Shown: positions 24,636 through 33,055 of the stretch, one piece after another
Layout of the letters: every line of letters starts with the position of its first letter
Numbering within the stretch: position 1 is the stretch's first letter
Assembly: GCA_022563275.1 (NCBI GenBank)
Contig: JADFNR010000018.1
Span: forward strand, 1-37,373
Direction: 5' to 3'
Length of the DNA: 37,373 nt
Source of the DNA: Chloroflexota bacterium
Lineage (GTDB): Bacteria; Chloroflexota; Dehalococcoidia; UBA3495
The notes under the pieces: model-generated
Databases searched by the model: none
What the model saw: the letters and a program-made list of their open reading frames with translations, nothing else
What the model was told of the DNA's origin: nothing
Program-made: the position numbers and the translations under genes

Positions 24636-25904
24636 TTAGACCTTGACGCGGGAGATCATGACCCCTGAGATGACCCTGGTGGCCGCCATGGCCAGGAACA
24701 CGATGGGCCAGGGGCTGCCGGCCATGTCCAGGATCACGCTGAAGATGATTGCCTGGGCGCCGGCGTAGGCGTACCCGTGGGCATCCAACAGGCCCGATGA
24801 CGTTCCGGACATGTGCCGCCCGGCGATGTCCACGGCCACCGTGGACATGGGAGACATGCCCATGGCCAGCCCACCGGTTAGCAGCAGCACGGCCCCCAAA
24901 GTGATGTTGACGGGCGGGGCCAGGGCGATACCCACCAGCACGACCGCGCTGACGGCGCAGGAGAAGATGACCATGGGCTGGCGGCGGCTGCCCAAGTAAC
25001 GGTCGGAGATGATTCCCGAGATGGGAGGAGCGATCAAGTAACCCACCGGCAGCAATATGGTGAGCAGGATGGTGGACTCGATGGACAATCCACCCTCTTC
25101 GAAGTAGTAGATGGGCACCCAGGTGGTCAGGCCGTAGCGAACCACATTCTCCAGGCCCTTAACGTGGCTGGCCAATAAGAACCTGGGATTGGACAACAGT
25201 TCTTTGTAGGGGCCAAGACCCTTGAGGCGCTCGGGGTCCAGGGATTCGGGGGCGGCCGAGACCTCGTCATCCTCGATGTACTCGGGCAGGCCAACATCAG
25301 AGGGCCGGTCCCGGGCTATGAAGTAGAAAGCGATGCCCAACACGGCGATGATCATCGGTGGATAGCGGAAGGACGCCCGCCAGCCCCATTCCGCGCCCAC
25401 GTAGCCGGAGATCCACCACATCATCACCATTGCTCCCCCGGCCGCGGTCCCCACGAGGCCCAAGGCCAGGCCCCGTTTGCGGCGGGGCCACCACTGGGAG
25501 ACCATGCTGATGCCCGGAGCCCAGCAGGCGGCATTGACGAAGCCCGCGACGGCCCAGGGGATGGCCATGGTAATCGCCGAAGTGGCAAAACTGGTGATTA
25601 TGTTCAAGACGGTGGTGAGGATGGCCCCAATCATCACCCAAAGGCGCAAGCCATAGGTCTCGGCGAGCCGTCCGTGGATTAGGTCTCCAAGGCCGAACCC
25701 CCAGAGGAGCATGGCGTTTATCAGGCCAATCTCAAAGTGGCTGAGTCCCAGGTCTTCCTTGACCAACGGGGCCACCGGCCAGAAGTTGAAACGGCCCAGG
25801 TATAAGAACAGGTAGAAACCGGCGAAGGCCAGCAGTATCCGCCACTTGAAGATGTGGTAACCGCGGGGAAGGTCTTCATAGCGTGCTGTTTGGGCGCTGC
25901 TCAC
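24636..25904 (-). CDS. MFS transporter, organophosphate/anion antiporter-like
   Basis: A 422-residue 12-helix major facilitator. The N-terminal half starts FAGFYLFLYLGRFNFWPVAPLVKEDLGLS with the MFS motif A variant HGRLAETYGLRLW between helices 2 and 3, and WWPRRKRGLALGLVGTAAGG in helix 5, as in the OPA/ACS-type groups. The cytoplasmic loop (residues about 205-235) is acidic. The GTG start lacks a clear Shine-Dalgarno, so the exact N-terminus is uncertain. Substrate unknown, probably an organic acid. Neighbours are the DLH-like hydrolase (downstream) and the VOC protein (upstream). Confidence 0.85.
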   Translation of the reverse strand: MSSAQTARYEDLPRGYHIFKWRILLAFAGFYLFLYLGRFNFWPVAPLVKEDLGLSHFEIGLINAMLLWGFGLGDLIHGRLAETYGLRLWVMIGAILTTVLNIITSFATSAITMAIPWAVAGFVNAACWAPGISMVSQWWPRRKRGLALGLVGTAAGGAMVMMWWISGYVGAEWGWRASFRYPPMIIAVLGIAFYFIARDRPSDVGLPEYIEDDEVSAAPESLDPERLKGLGPYKELLSNPRFLLASHVKGLENVVRYGLTTWVPIYYFEEGGLSIESTILLTILLPVGYLIAPPISGIISDRYLGSRRQPMVIFSCAVSAVVLVGIALAPPVNITLGAVLLLTGGLAMGMSPMSTVAVDIAGRHMSGTSSGLLDAHGYAYAGAQAIIFSVILDMAGSPWPIVFLAMAATRVISGVMISRVKV

Positions 25905-26009
25905 AGCGGCCGCGCCCGGCGGGAAAAGACCGGCTGATGTCGCGAGGGACTGTTCATTGATCTACTGAGCGCTTAGGTGAGTGGTCGGGCCTGGTCTGGT
26001 ATAAATCGA

Positions 26010-26064
26010 AAGGCCGAGAGGCGGGCCCACTGTTTTCTACGAAAGCGGCGCGCCTTTCGGCCTT
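26010..26064 (-). terminator. Imperfect hairpin between VOC and MFS genes
   Basis: AAGGCCGA (26010-26017) pairs with TCGGCCTT (26057-26064), extended by GGCG/CGCC with internal mismatches and a loop of about 30 nt. A second short hairpin TCCCGA-GACA-TCGGGA follows at about 26066-26081. There is no convincing U-run, so it may be a terminator of the VOC gene or only a repeat. The remaining 25905-26095 gap shows nothing else. Confidence 0.4.
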
Positions 26065-26095
26065 CTCCCGAGACATCGGGACGTCCAAATGGGCA

Positions 26096-26572
26096 CTAGG
26101 CTGGAATGCGGGCCTTGGCGATCTCTTCCAGCTCTTCATTGGACATGGAGAGGTCGATGACATCTCCGAGAGGCTGGGGGACTTTGTAAGGGGTCCTTAC
26201 GTACAACTCGATACGGTTGCCCTCGGGGTCGAAGAAGTACATGCCGAAGGCGATCCCGTGGCTGACGATACGGTCGATCTTGACGCCTTCTTCCGCTTCA
26301 AGACGGATTTTGAACTCCCTCAAGTCTTCCAGAGACGGAACGATGAAGGATATCTGCTGGATGACCTTGGCGTCGTCGCGGGTGACCCGGCCCTTCATCA
26401 GCACGAATTCGTGGTGCTCACGCTCCTTGTCGGCGGTGAAGAAGGTCATCCCCCGCTCTTCCAGGTCCTCATCCGAGATCGTGAGGCCCAAGACGCGGGT
26501 GTAGAAGTCTCGCATCTTCATCAGGTCTTCGGCATAGATCCCAACGTGTCCCAGGGATTCGATCCTTGGCAT
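26096..26572 (-). CDS. VOC-superfamily protein, extradiol-dioxygenase/glyoxalase-like
   Basis: A 158-residue protein with two beta-alpha-beta-beta-beta modules of the vicinal oxygen chelate fold. Likely metal ligands: His9 (LGHVGIYA), the His of IVSHGIAFGMYF, and the Glu of DPEGNRIELY, the His-His-Glu pattern of extradiol dioxygenases. It is short like catechol-dioxygenase-related single-domain proteins. The ATG at 26572 (MPRIES) is chosen because GGAGG lies 9 nt upstream; an ATG three codons earlier abuts that site. A TATAAT box lies on the - strand at 26622-26627 with no clear -35. Substrate unknown. Confidence 0.82.
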   Translation of the reverse strand: MPRIESLGHVGIYAEDLMKMRDFYTRVLGLTISDEDLEERGMTFFTADKEREHHEFVLMKGRVTRDDAKVIQQISFIVPSLEDLREFKIRLEAEEGVKIDRIVSHGIAFGMYFFDPEGNRIELYVRTPYKVPQPLGDVIDLSMSNEELEEIAKARIPA

Positions 26573-26636
26573 GGCTGTCATCCTCCGTAACTGTTTGGGG
26601 GTCTGGTCGTTATTACAGGAAATTATACACCACGGG

Positions 26637-28907
26637 TTAGGAGCCGGTCCGTTGCGCCTCCATGGCCCGGAACAGTTTTTCCGAGCTCACCGGAATCTCC
26701 ATCATGCCGATGCCGGTGGCGTCCAGGATGGCGTTGACGATGGCCGGGGCCACGGAACTGATTCCCTGCTCTCCGATGGCCTTGCCACCGTAGGGCGTGG
26801 GCCCGCCGCTTTCGCTCTCAACCAGCACGGTCCGCAGCTCCGGCATGTCTGGCATGGTCGGTATCTTGTATTCGCCCATGGAGAGGGTGGTCACATGGCC
26901 TTCGTCGTACTGCAGGTCCTCGGTCAGGGCGTAGCCGATGCCCTGCATCACCGCGCCGTCGATCTGGCCCTGATGCCCCAGTGGGTTCAGGATGGTCCCC
27001 ACGTCGTGGGCCGAGGTGAACTTGGTCAATCGCACCTGTCCCGTTTCAACATCCACGTCCACCTCGGCGATCTGGACGCAGAACACCGTGATCTCCTCGT
27101 CCCGCTCCGAATCATAGGTGTGTTCGGCTTCCAGAAGTCCTCCGGAGCGGGAGACCAGGCTGCCTAAGCTTATAGGCGCCTGTCCCGGCGCGGTCACCTG
27201 ACCCTGGGAGAAGCCGGTCTCGTCCTCCGGCCAGCCAAACAGGTCGGCGGCCATAGTCACCATTTGACGCCGCAATTCCTGGGCGGCCCGGTATACCGCC
27301 TGCCCGGCGACGTGGGTCACCCGGCTGCCGCCCACGCCGGTCTCGAAGGCAACGTCGTCGGTGCTCCAATGCTCCAGCTTGATCTCATCGTAGGCGACAC
27401 CCAGCTCCTGGCCTAGTATCTGGCGCAGCACGGTGTAGAAGCCTGAACCCGTGTCGGGCAGTGCGGTGTAGAGCGTAACCGTCCCATGGTCGTCGATGGA
27501 TACCTTGGCGGTGGAGCTGCCGGCCCCAACGTGCCTCTCGCAGATGGCCATGCCGCGTCCGGTGAGCTTGCCAGGCGCCTGGGGTTTTGCCTTCTCGTAA
27601 CCCGCCTCTTTCACCGCGGCGTCCAGGGTCCGGAGACCCATGATGTTCTTCCAACGATGTCCTAAAGGTGACGCATCGCCGTCCTGGACCAGGTTCTTCT
27701 TGCGAAATTCCAAGGGGTCCAAGCCCAATTCCCGGGCGATCAGGTCCATCTGGACTTCGCCGGCGAAGATGGACTGGGGGTCGCCGGGCGCCCGCATGCT
27801 GCCGCAGGGCACCTGATTGGTGTAGACGACATAGGAGTCGATCTGTCCGTGGGGGATCTTGTAGGGCCCCAGGCAGCGCGAGCCGTAGGTCACGCCCCGC
27901 TGGGGTTTGAAGGCCGCGTAGCCGCCGCTGTCATAGACCAGGTGGGCCTGGCGGGCCGTGATGGTCCCGTCTTTCTTAACCCCGGTCTTGAAGGTCATCA
28001 CCGCCGGATGCCGGGGGTTGCCCGCCATCAGTTCTTCGATATAGGTCATGACCATCCGTATGGGGCGGCCGGTTGTCTTGGAGAGCCAGAAGCCCAGATG
28101 GCTGTCCATGAACCCGCCCTTGCCGCCGAAGTCCCCGCCGATGGTCGTGGGATTGACCCGTATCTGACCGGTGGGCATGTCGATGCCTTCCGACAATTGC
28201 TGGCGCACCTGAAAGGGCATCTTGCTGTTCACCCAGGTCTGCACCCGGCCACTGTTGTCCAGAAAGACCACCGAGGCATGGGGCTCGATGTAGGCCTGGT
28301 GCTGGTGGTTGGTCCGGAAAGTATGCTCGAAGATGAGATCGGCCTCGGCGAAGCCCTGTTCCACATCGCCCCGTTTCCATGAGGCGTGGCCCGCCGCGTT
28401 GGGATGCTCTTGAACGCCGTCGGGGATCCCCGCGTAGCCGGCGAAATCCGGATGAAGGACTGGCGCGCCGGGCTTCATAGAATCCGACGGGTCTAGGATG
28501 GGCTCCATCTCCTCGTACTCGATCTGGATGAGGTTCAGGGCCTCTTCGGCGATATCGTTGTCTTCGGCGGCCACCGCCACCACCTTCTGGCCGGCGAACC
28601 GGACCACATCGCGGGCCAATATGGGCATGTCCCGCAGCATCCGGCCCACCAGATGGGGCGGGATGTCGCCGGCGGTCAAGACAGCGTGGACGCCGGGCAC
28701 CTGACGGGCAGCGGCTACTGAGTCCGGGTCGATGGACACGATCTTGGCGTAGGGGAAGGGACTGCGCAGGCACTTGCCCACCAGGATACCAGGCAGGTTC
28801 ACGTCGGCCGGGAATACCGCCTGGCCGGTGACTTTCGCCGGGCCTTCAGCACGGCCTACCGGCCGGCCGATGGTTTCATAAGCACTGCTCGTGGATGAAC
28901 TGGTCAA
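26637..28907 (-). CDS. Molybdenum hydroxylase large subunit (xanthine dehydrogenase/CO dehydrogenase family)
   Basis: A 756-residue molybdopterin-binding catalytic subunit. It begins with the aldehyde-oxidase a/b-hammerhead domain (GRPVGRAEGPAKVTGQAVFPADV), followed by the Mo-binding domains: GGDFGGKGG, CGSMRAPGDPQSIFAGE, and GGKAIGEQGISSVAPAI near the C-terminus with the catalytic Glu (Glu713). The usual partners, a 2Fe-2S subunit and an FAD subunit, are not encoded next to it; PepA and the VOC gene are its neighbours. The start is TTG with GGAGG 6 nt upstream, which follows right after the pepA stop. It hydroxylates an unknown substrate, probably an aromatic heterocycle or aldehyde. Confidence 0.9.
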   Translation of the reverse strand: MTSSSTSSAYETIGRPVGRAEGPAKVTGQAVFPADVNLPGILVGKCLRSPFPYAKIVSIDPDSVAAARQVPGVHAVLTAGDIPPHLVGRMLRDMPILARDVVRFAGQKVVAVAAEDNDIAEEALNLIQIEYEEMEPILDPSDSMKPGAPVLHPDFAGYAGIPDGVQEHPNAAGHASWKRGDVEQGFAEADLIFEHTFRTNHQHQAYIEPHASVVFLDNSGRVQTWVNSKMPFQVRQQLSEGIDMPTGQIRVNPTTIGGDFGGKGGFMDSHLGFWLSKTTGRPIRMVMTYIEELMAGNPRHPAVMTFKTGVKKDGTITARQAHLVYDSGGYAAFKPQRGVTYGSRCLGPYKIPHGQIDSYVVYTNQVPCGSMRAPGDPQSIFAGEVQMDLIARELGLDPLEFRKKNLVQDGDASPLGHRWKNIMGLRTLDAAVKEAGYEKAKPQAPGKLTGRGMAICERHVGAGSSTAKVSIDDHGTVTLYTALPDTGSGFYTVLRQILGQELGVAYDEIKLEHWSTDDVAFETGVGGSRVTHVAGQAVYRAAQELRRQMVTMAADLFGWPEDETGFSQGQVTAPGQAPISLGSLVSRSGGLLEAEHTYDSERDEEITVFCVQIAEVDVDVETGQVRLTKFTSAHDVGTILNPLGHQGQIDGAVMQGIGYALTEDLQYDEGHVTTLSMGEYKIPTMPDMPELRTVLVESESGGPTPYGGKAIGEQGISSVAPAIVNAILDATGIGMMEIPVSSEKLFRAMEAQRTGS

Positions 28908-28919
28908 GGCACGCCTCCG

Positions 28920-30557
28920 TTACTTGGTCTTGGCTTTACTTCGGGACTTCTTGGGCGGGCCTTGATCGTCGGGTTTCGCGGCCAGGTCCATGGCCAACTG
29001 GGCCAGGGTGCGGACAGGCACTCCGGTGGCCCCTTTGACCAAATATCCTGAGACCTTGTCCGAGGTTGAGGTGCCGGCGATGTCCAGATGCACCCAGGCC
29101 GCGCCGTCCACGAACTCGGCCAAAAGGAGGGCCGCGCTGATGGAGCCAGCCTGGCGTCCGCCGCTGTTCTTCATGTCCGCGACATCGCTCTTGATCAGGT
29201 CTTTGTACTCATCGAACATGGGCAGTTCCCAGAATCTCTCGCCGGTCTTTTTCCCGGCGTCGATGGTCTGTTGGACCAGTTTATCGTCGTTGCCCATGAC
29301 TCCCGTGCAGGCTTTGCCCAGGGTGGTCACCATGGCTCCCGTCAGAGTCGCCACGTCCACCAGCCGGGTGATGCCCTGCTCCCGGGCGTAACACAGGGCG
29401 TCGGCCAGCACCAAGCGGCCTTCGGCGTCGGTGTTGATCACTTCTATCGTCTTTCCGTTCATGGCCCTAACTACGTCTCCGGGACGCTGGGCGGACGCTC
29501 CGGGCATGTTCTCCGTGGCCGCGATCACGGCCAAGACGTTTATCTTGGGTTTGGTCTGTCCGATGATCTGCATGGCGGCGATCACCGATGCGCCCCCGGC
29601 CATATCACCCTTCATGGCCTCCATGCCGCCAGGAGGTTTCAATGAAATCCCTCCGGTGTCAAAGGTGATTCCCTTGCCGATGAGACCCAGGTTGTTCTCC
29701 GGATTGCCGGGGTCGCCGTCATAACGCAGGACGATGAGCTTGGCCGGTTCGTCGGTGCCCTGGGCGACACCCATGAACGCGCCCATGCCCATCTTCTTCA
29801 TCTCCGCGTTTTCCAATATCTCGATCTTGAAACCCTGCTCTTTCGCCACTTTCTGGGCCGCCTCCGCCATGCGGGACGGTGTCATGTGATTGGCCGGCTC
29901 GTTAACCATGTCACGGGCGATGATGGACGCCCGGGCCACCGTGGAACCCAGCTTGACCCCGGCTTCGATGGCCTTGGCCCTAGTTTTGTCCAACTCAACC
30001 ACCGTCAGTTTCCCGAACTCGGTGGTGGAATCGCCCTTCTTGGTCAGATAGGTCCCAAACTTGTAGAGGCCCAGGTGGGCGCCCTCGGCGATGGCTTGAC
30101 CACATAGTTGGGGGTCCAGCCCGTCCTCGATTCCCATCGGGACTCCGTGGGCGATGGTGGCGGCGCTGGAGATCCCCTTGCGGCGCAGAAACCGAACGAC
30201 TTCCGCCGATACCCGGCGCACGACTTGGACGTCGAATTTGTCCTTAGGGCCCAGTCCGGCCACCAGCACCCTGCTGGGTTTGATCTTGCCAAAGGTGTGG
30301 ATCAGGGTGGTCTCTCCGGTTGTGCCCTTGATCTCCCCATCTTGGATCAATTGGGTGATGACACCACCCAGGGCTTTATCAACCGCCCCGGTGGCGCCGA
30401 CCGGCTTCTTGACCCCCTGAAACAGGTTGACCACCAAGGCCGGGGTATCGATACCGATTATGTCGGCTGACTGGACATCGATCTCCAAACCCTTGGTCTT
30501 GGCGGGTCTGGTTGATCTCTTGGCTTTGGCCCTTCTGGGTTTTGGTTTCGTCGTCAT
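28920..30557 (-). CDS. pepA: Leucyl aminopeptidase, M17 family, with basic N- and C-terminal extensions
   Basis: A 545-residue M17 cytosol aminopeptidase. The signature NTDAEGRL lies at 375-382. Active-site and metal residues by family: Lys295 and Asp300 (GKGITFDTGG), Lys307, Asp318, Asp377, Glu379, Arg381. It releases N-terminal residues from peptides. Unusual: the first 23 residues and last 12 are rich in Lys and Arg (RRAKAKRSTRPAKTKG; KKSRSKAKTK), histone-like tails absent in typical PepA. E. coli PepA also binds DNA, so nucleic-acid binding is possible. It starts 5 nt after the kinase stop, in the same operon. Confidence 0.93.
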   Translation of the reverse strand: MTTKPKPRRAKAKRSTRPAKTKGLEIDVQSADIIGIDTPALVVNLFQGVKKPVGATGAVDKALGGVITQLIQDGEIKGTTGETTLIHTFGKIKPSRVLVAGLGPKDKFDVQVVRRVSAEVVRFLRRKGISSAATIAHGVPMGIEDGLDPQLCGQAIAEGAHLGLYKFGTYLTKKGDSTTEFGKLTVVELDKTRAKAIEAGVKLGSTVARASIIARDMVNEPANHMTPSRMAEAAQKVAKEQGFKIEILENAEMKKMGMGAFMGVAQGTDEPAKLIVLRYDGDPGNPENNLGLIGKGITFDTGGISLKPPGGMEAMKGDMAGGASVIAAMQIIGQTKPKINVLAVIAATENMPGASAQRPGDVVRAMNGKTIEVINTDAEGRLVLADALCYAREQGITRLVDVATLTGAMVTTLGKACTGVMGNDDKLVQQTIDAGKKTGERFWELPMFDEYKDLIKSDVADMKNSGGRQAGSISAALLLAEFVDGAAWVHLDIAGTSTSDKVSGYLVKGATGVPVRTLAQLAMDLAAKPDDQGPPKKSRSKAKTK

Positions 30558-30562
30558 AGATG

Positions 30563-31225
30563 CTATGCACCTGTCTCTGAATCGATCTTACCGGTCACGT
30601 GGGAACTGGGCGCCGGGACCTGGCCGCCGGACCTGGCCCAATCAACCACCTGCTCCAGCACCGGCCCGATGTTCTTGGATGTGTCCAGCGCGTAATGGTC
30701 CCGCTGCACCGGTTCTTCCACCGGGGCCAGCCGCGTGTATATCAACCATCCGGCGTCGGAGTAGGTGTTGGCGTGGCGTTCGGCTTTGCGCTGTTTCAGA
30801 CGGCGCCGGACCGTGTTCTGGGGCGCGGTGACGTGGACAACCGCCAGCGGAGCGCCGGTGGACTCCGCTATGTCGTAGAGATAGGTGCGGAACTCCTCGT
30901 TGAGATTGGTGGCGTCGAATAGAACGCTGTAACCGTTGGCGATATAGTACTCGATGAGGCGGTAGCAGGAACGGAACACCCGGCGGTGCTCGCCGGTGGT
31001 GTACTTGGGATGCTCAACCAGCACCTTACGCAGCCGGTCGGTCTCCAAGATGAGAAAGGGTACCTGCTCGGTCAACTTGGCTGCGAAGTAGGACTTGCCC
31101 GTGCCCGGCAGGCCGCACATGGCGACCAACAGCGGCTGGTCCGGCATCCGCGGCTGGGAGGTGACCAGGTCCTGGTCCAACGCCCCGCGCATCAATGCCA
31201 CGTCTTTATTCAGTTGGTCGTCCAA
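30563..31225 (-). CDS. P-loop kinase / AAA-type ATPase (polynucleotide-kinase/zeta-like)
   Basis: A 220-residue P-loop NTPase. Walker A is GLPGTGKS (38-45), followed by LILETDRLRKVL and the segment GYSVLFDATNLNEEFR, as in the AAA_33/Zeta-toxin-like kinase family (substrate-binding Asp, Thr/Asn). A lid-like Arg-rich helix VRRRLKQRKAERH follows. Substrate unknown: it may phosphorylate a small molecule or nucleic-acid end. No antitoxin gene is adjacent, so a toxin role is unlikely. The TTG start at 31225 is weakly supported; an ATG at 31192 is an alternative. Ends 5 nt before pepA. Confidence 0.78.
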   Translation of the reverse strand: MDDQLNKDVALMRGALDQDLVTSQPRMPDQPLLVAMCGLPGTGKSYFAAKLTEQVPFLILETDRLRKVLVEHPKYTTGEHRRVFRSCYRLIEYYIANGYSVLFDATNLNEEFRTYLYDIAESTGAPLAVVHVTAPQNTVRRRLKQRKAERHANTYSDAGWLIYTRLAPVEEPVQRDHYALDTSKNIGPVLEQVVDWARSGGQVPAPSSHVTGKIDSETGA

Positions 31226-31300
31226 TCCATCACGTCCAGCGCGGCTATGGGTCCTGGGGAAGACGGCAACCTTTATCCATGATGAGGGATATCCTTCGTC

Positions 31301-32290
31301 CTAAGGCCAACCGTCCGATGCATCCCCAAAGGCCTCGGCCTCAAGCTGCCGCCGTTCCATCTTGGACTCCAGCATGGCCGGGCTGAGCAGGAAGGCCAGG
31401 GAGGCGACGATCATCAGGACCACGGCCATCGCGTTCAGGCTCACCGGCAGCGACGCAGCCGTGATTATCACCAAGATAGAGGTGGTCACCGTGAGCAGTC
31501 CGATGCGCAGCAAGCGGGGGCCCACCTTCAAGAAGACGGCCGTGGTGACCGCCATGGCCACGAAGATGAATGCCCTGGCGGTATCGGAATCCTGCATCCG
31601 TTCCGCATGTTCGCTCCAGAGCCCCCCTTGCCAATTCAAGAACAGTATCCACGAGGTGAGGAAGGGGAATGGCAAAGCGGTAAGAGAAGCCAGCAGCCAG
31701 TCTCGTTTCACCATTTTCAAGATGACGTTGGCCATGATCCACATGGAAAATGGGATGTACCCGATGAGCAGGAAGAATAACACCACGTGGAAGGGCAACT
31801 GTCCGGTGGTGATCAGGGTCCAGGCGCCGTAGCCAAGGGTGATCAGAGACAGGAGCCAGGACAACGCGGGCGCCGCCAGAGAATAGCCCATCCATGAATA
31901 CGACCACTTGCTGGGGCTTCCGGCCCGCCAGTTGCGCCAGGTCACGAATGCTATGACGATCAGCAGCACGGAAACCAAGAAGTAGTGGCTCCACAGGTGG
32001 AGGGCGAAGAGCGTGGCCAACAACAAGTGGGGGATAGTGGACAGGAGCACGTCTCGCCAAACTCCCGGACTGTGCACCTCGTACATGCCCCGGGCCACCG
32101 CGTTGGGCGCACCCATCTCCTGGACGGCGCGGGCCACGGCCGTGTCGTGGTCCACCCCCTGGGTCTCCAATTCGGCGGCTTTGTCCTCCAGATGCTCCTC
32201 CAACTCCTGGATGATCTCGTCCTTCTCGGCGGGATCAAGATGGAGCCTACGGGCCAGTGCGTGGAGGTAGTTTGTGACCTCAAATGTCAT
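31301..32290 (-). CDS. HAAS-domain integral membrane protein
   Basis: A 329-residue protein. The first about 70 residues form a HAAS-like helical domain (LHLDPAEKDEIIQELEEHLEDKAAELETQG...AVARAVQEMGAP), followed by about eight hydrophobic helices. HAAS membrane proteins occur next to PadR regulators, and that is the case here: the PadR gene ends 9 nt upstream. The pair is thought to couple membrane state to PadR activity, but the signal is unknown. The C-terminus is hydrophilic. Confidence 0.82.
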   Translation of the reverse strand: MTFEVTNYLHALARRLHLDPAEKDEIIQELEEHLEDKAAELETQGVDHDTAVARAVQEMGAPNAVARGMYEVHSPGVWRDVLLSTIPHLLLATLFALHLWSHYFLVSVLLIVIAFVTWRNWRAGSPSKWSYSWMGYSLAAPALSWLLSLITLGYGAWTLITTGQLPFHVVLFFLLIGYIPFSMWIMANVILKMVKRDWLLASLTALPFPFLTSWILFLNWQGGLWSEHAERMQDSDTARAFIFVAMAVTTAVFLKVGPRLLRIGLLTVTTSILVIITAASLPVSLNAMAVVLMIVASLAFLLSPAMLESKMERRQLEAEAFGDASDGWP

Positions 32291-32299
32291 GGCGTCCGC

Positions 32300-32644
32300 C
32301 TACCGCGCCTCGGGCCTGGCGCCGGGGAGCATTATGGAATTCATGGCACGAGCGAACCGCTGCCACTCCGAGAGCCGGTCGACCAGGGCTTGTTTACCCT
32401 TTGCGGTGATCAGGTAGTACCGCCGGCGCACGTTGTTCGGGGTATCCTCCCACCGGCCTTCGACCAACTTGGCCTTCTCCAGGCGGTGGAGGGCCGGGTA
32501 GAGGGTGCCTTCCTTGAAGGCGAAGTAGCCGCTGCTTCTCTGGTCCACTTCCTTCACGATCTGATAGCCGTACATGGCCTCGTTCTCCAGGAGGGCCAGA
32601 AGCAAGGTATCGGTGTTGCCTTTCAGCATCTCTTGTCGGTGCAT
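32300..32644 (-). CDS. PadR-family transcriptional regulator
   Basis: A 114-residue PadR-type winged-helix protein: MLKGNTDTLLLALLENEAMYGYQIVKEV, FKEGTLYPALHRLEKAKLVEGRWE, RRRYYLITAKGKQALVDRL. Short PadR-s2 type, partner of the HAAS protein. No clear Shine-Dalgarno precedes the ATG at 32644, so the mRNA may be leaderless or start at an internal ATG (codon 6). Likely autoregulated through the GATACAG repeats directly upstream. Confidence 0.88.
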   Translation of the reverse strand: MHRQEMLKGNTDTLLLALLENEAMYGYQIVKEVDQRSSGYFAFKEGTLYPALHRLEKAKLVEGRWEDTPNNVRRRYYLITAKGKQALVDRLSEWQRFARAMNSIMLPGARPEAR

Positions 32645-32647
32645 CTT

Positions 32648-32674
32648 GATACAGGTCCAGTTAGATACAGATAC
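32648..32674. promoter_or_regulatory. Direct repeat GATACAG upstream of the PadR gene
   Basis: GATACAG at 32648-32654 and 32664-32670 (16 bp apart), with GATAC again at 32670-32674, immediately upstream of the PadR start. A plausible operator region; no consensus promoter is seen. The rest of the 32675-32779 gap shows nothing. Confidence 0.4.
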
Positions 32675-32779
32675 TTTTCAGAGATATGCGGGGAGGTCTA
32701 TTTGAAACTTCCTGAGGGTCATTCTATGAAGCGGAAGTTGCTTGGTCAATACGGCGGGGCATGGGGCGCGGGCCAACGC

Positions 32780-33043
32780 TTAAAGGACAGCCTCCACAAC
32801 CCGGCGCAGCACGATCAGGACGATCAATACCACCATGGGGCTGAAATCCATACCGCCAAAGGTGGGCAGGCTGCGGCGGACCGGTCCGAGGACCGGCTCA
32901 GTGACCTGGTTCACTAAAGTACTGATCCTGATGACGATGGGATGGGGCCTGTTGCCGCTCATGGGAATTATAAAGGTGAGGATGACCCGGGCAAATATCG
33001 CGATGGTGAATATGGTTAGTACCGCGTTGATCAGTCCTGCCAA
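32780..33043 (-). CDS. YggT-family membrane protein
   Basis: An 87-residue YggT/Ycf19-like protein: two hydrophobic helices (AVLTIFTIAIFARVILTFI and MVVLIVLIVLRRVVEAVL) flanking the family segment TLVNQVTEPVLGPVRRSLPTFGGMDFSP. TTG start with GAGG 7 nt upstream, 12 nt after the proC stop. yggT next to proC is a common bacterial arrangement. Its role is linked to membrane or osmotic functions in other bacteria, but it is not enzymatic. Confidence 0.9.
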   Translation of the reverse strand: MAGLINAVLTIFTIAIFARVILTFIIPMSGNRPHPIVIRISTLVNQVTEPVLGPVRRSLPTFGGMDFSPMVVLIVLIVLRRVVEAVL

Positions 33044-33055
33044 TTCTTAACCTCT

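Noticed and set aside
30563..31225. Zeta-toxin interpretation of the P-loop kinase
   Set aside because: No epsilon-like antitoxin or other small partner gene is adjacent; it is packed with pepA instead.
31341..32060. 239-codon frame inside the HAAS membrane-protein gene
   Set aside because: Same-strand shadow; the HAAS frame shows a recognisable domain and membrane helices.
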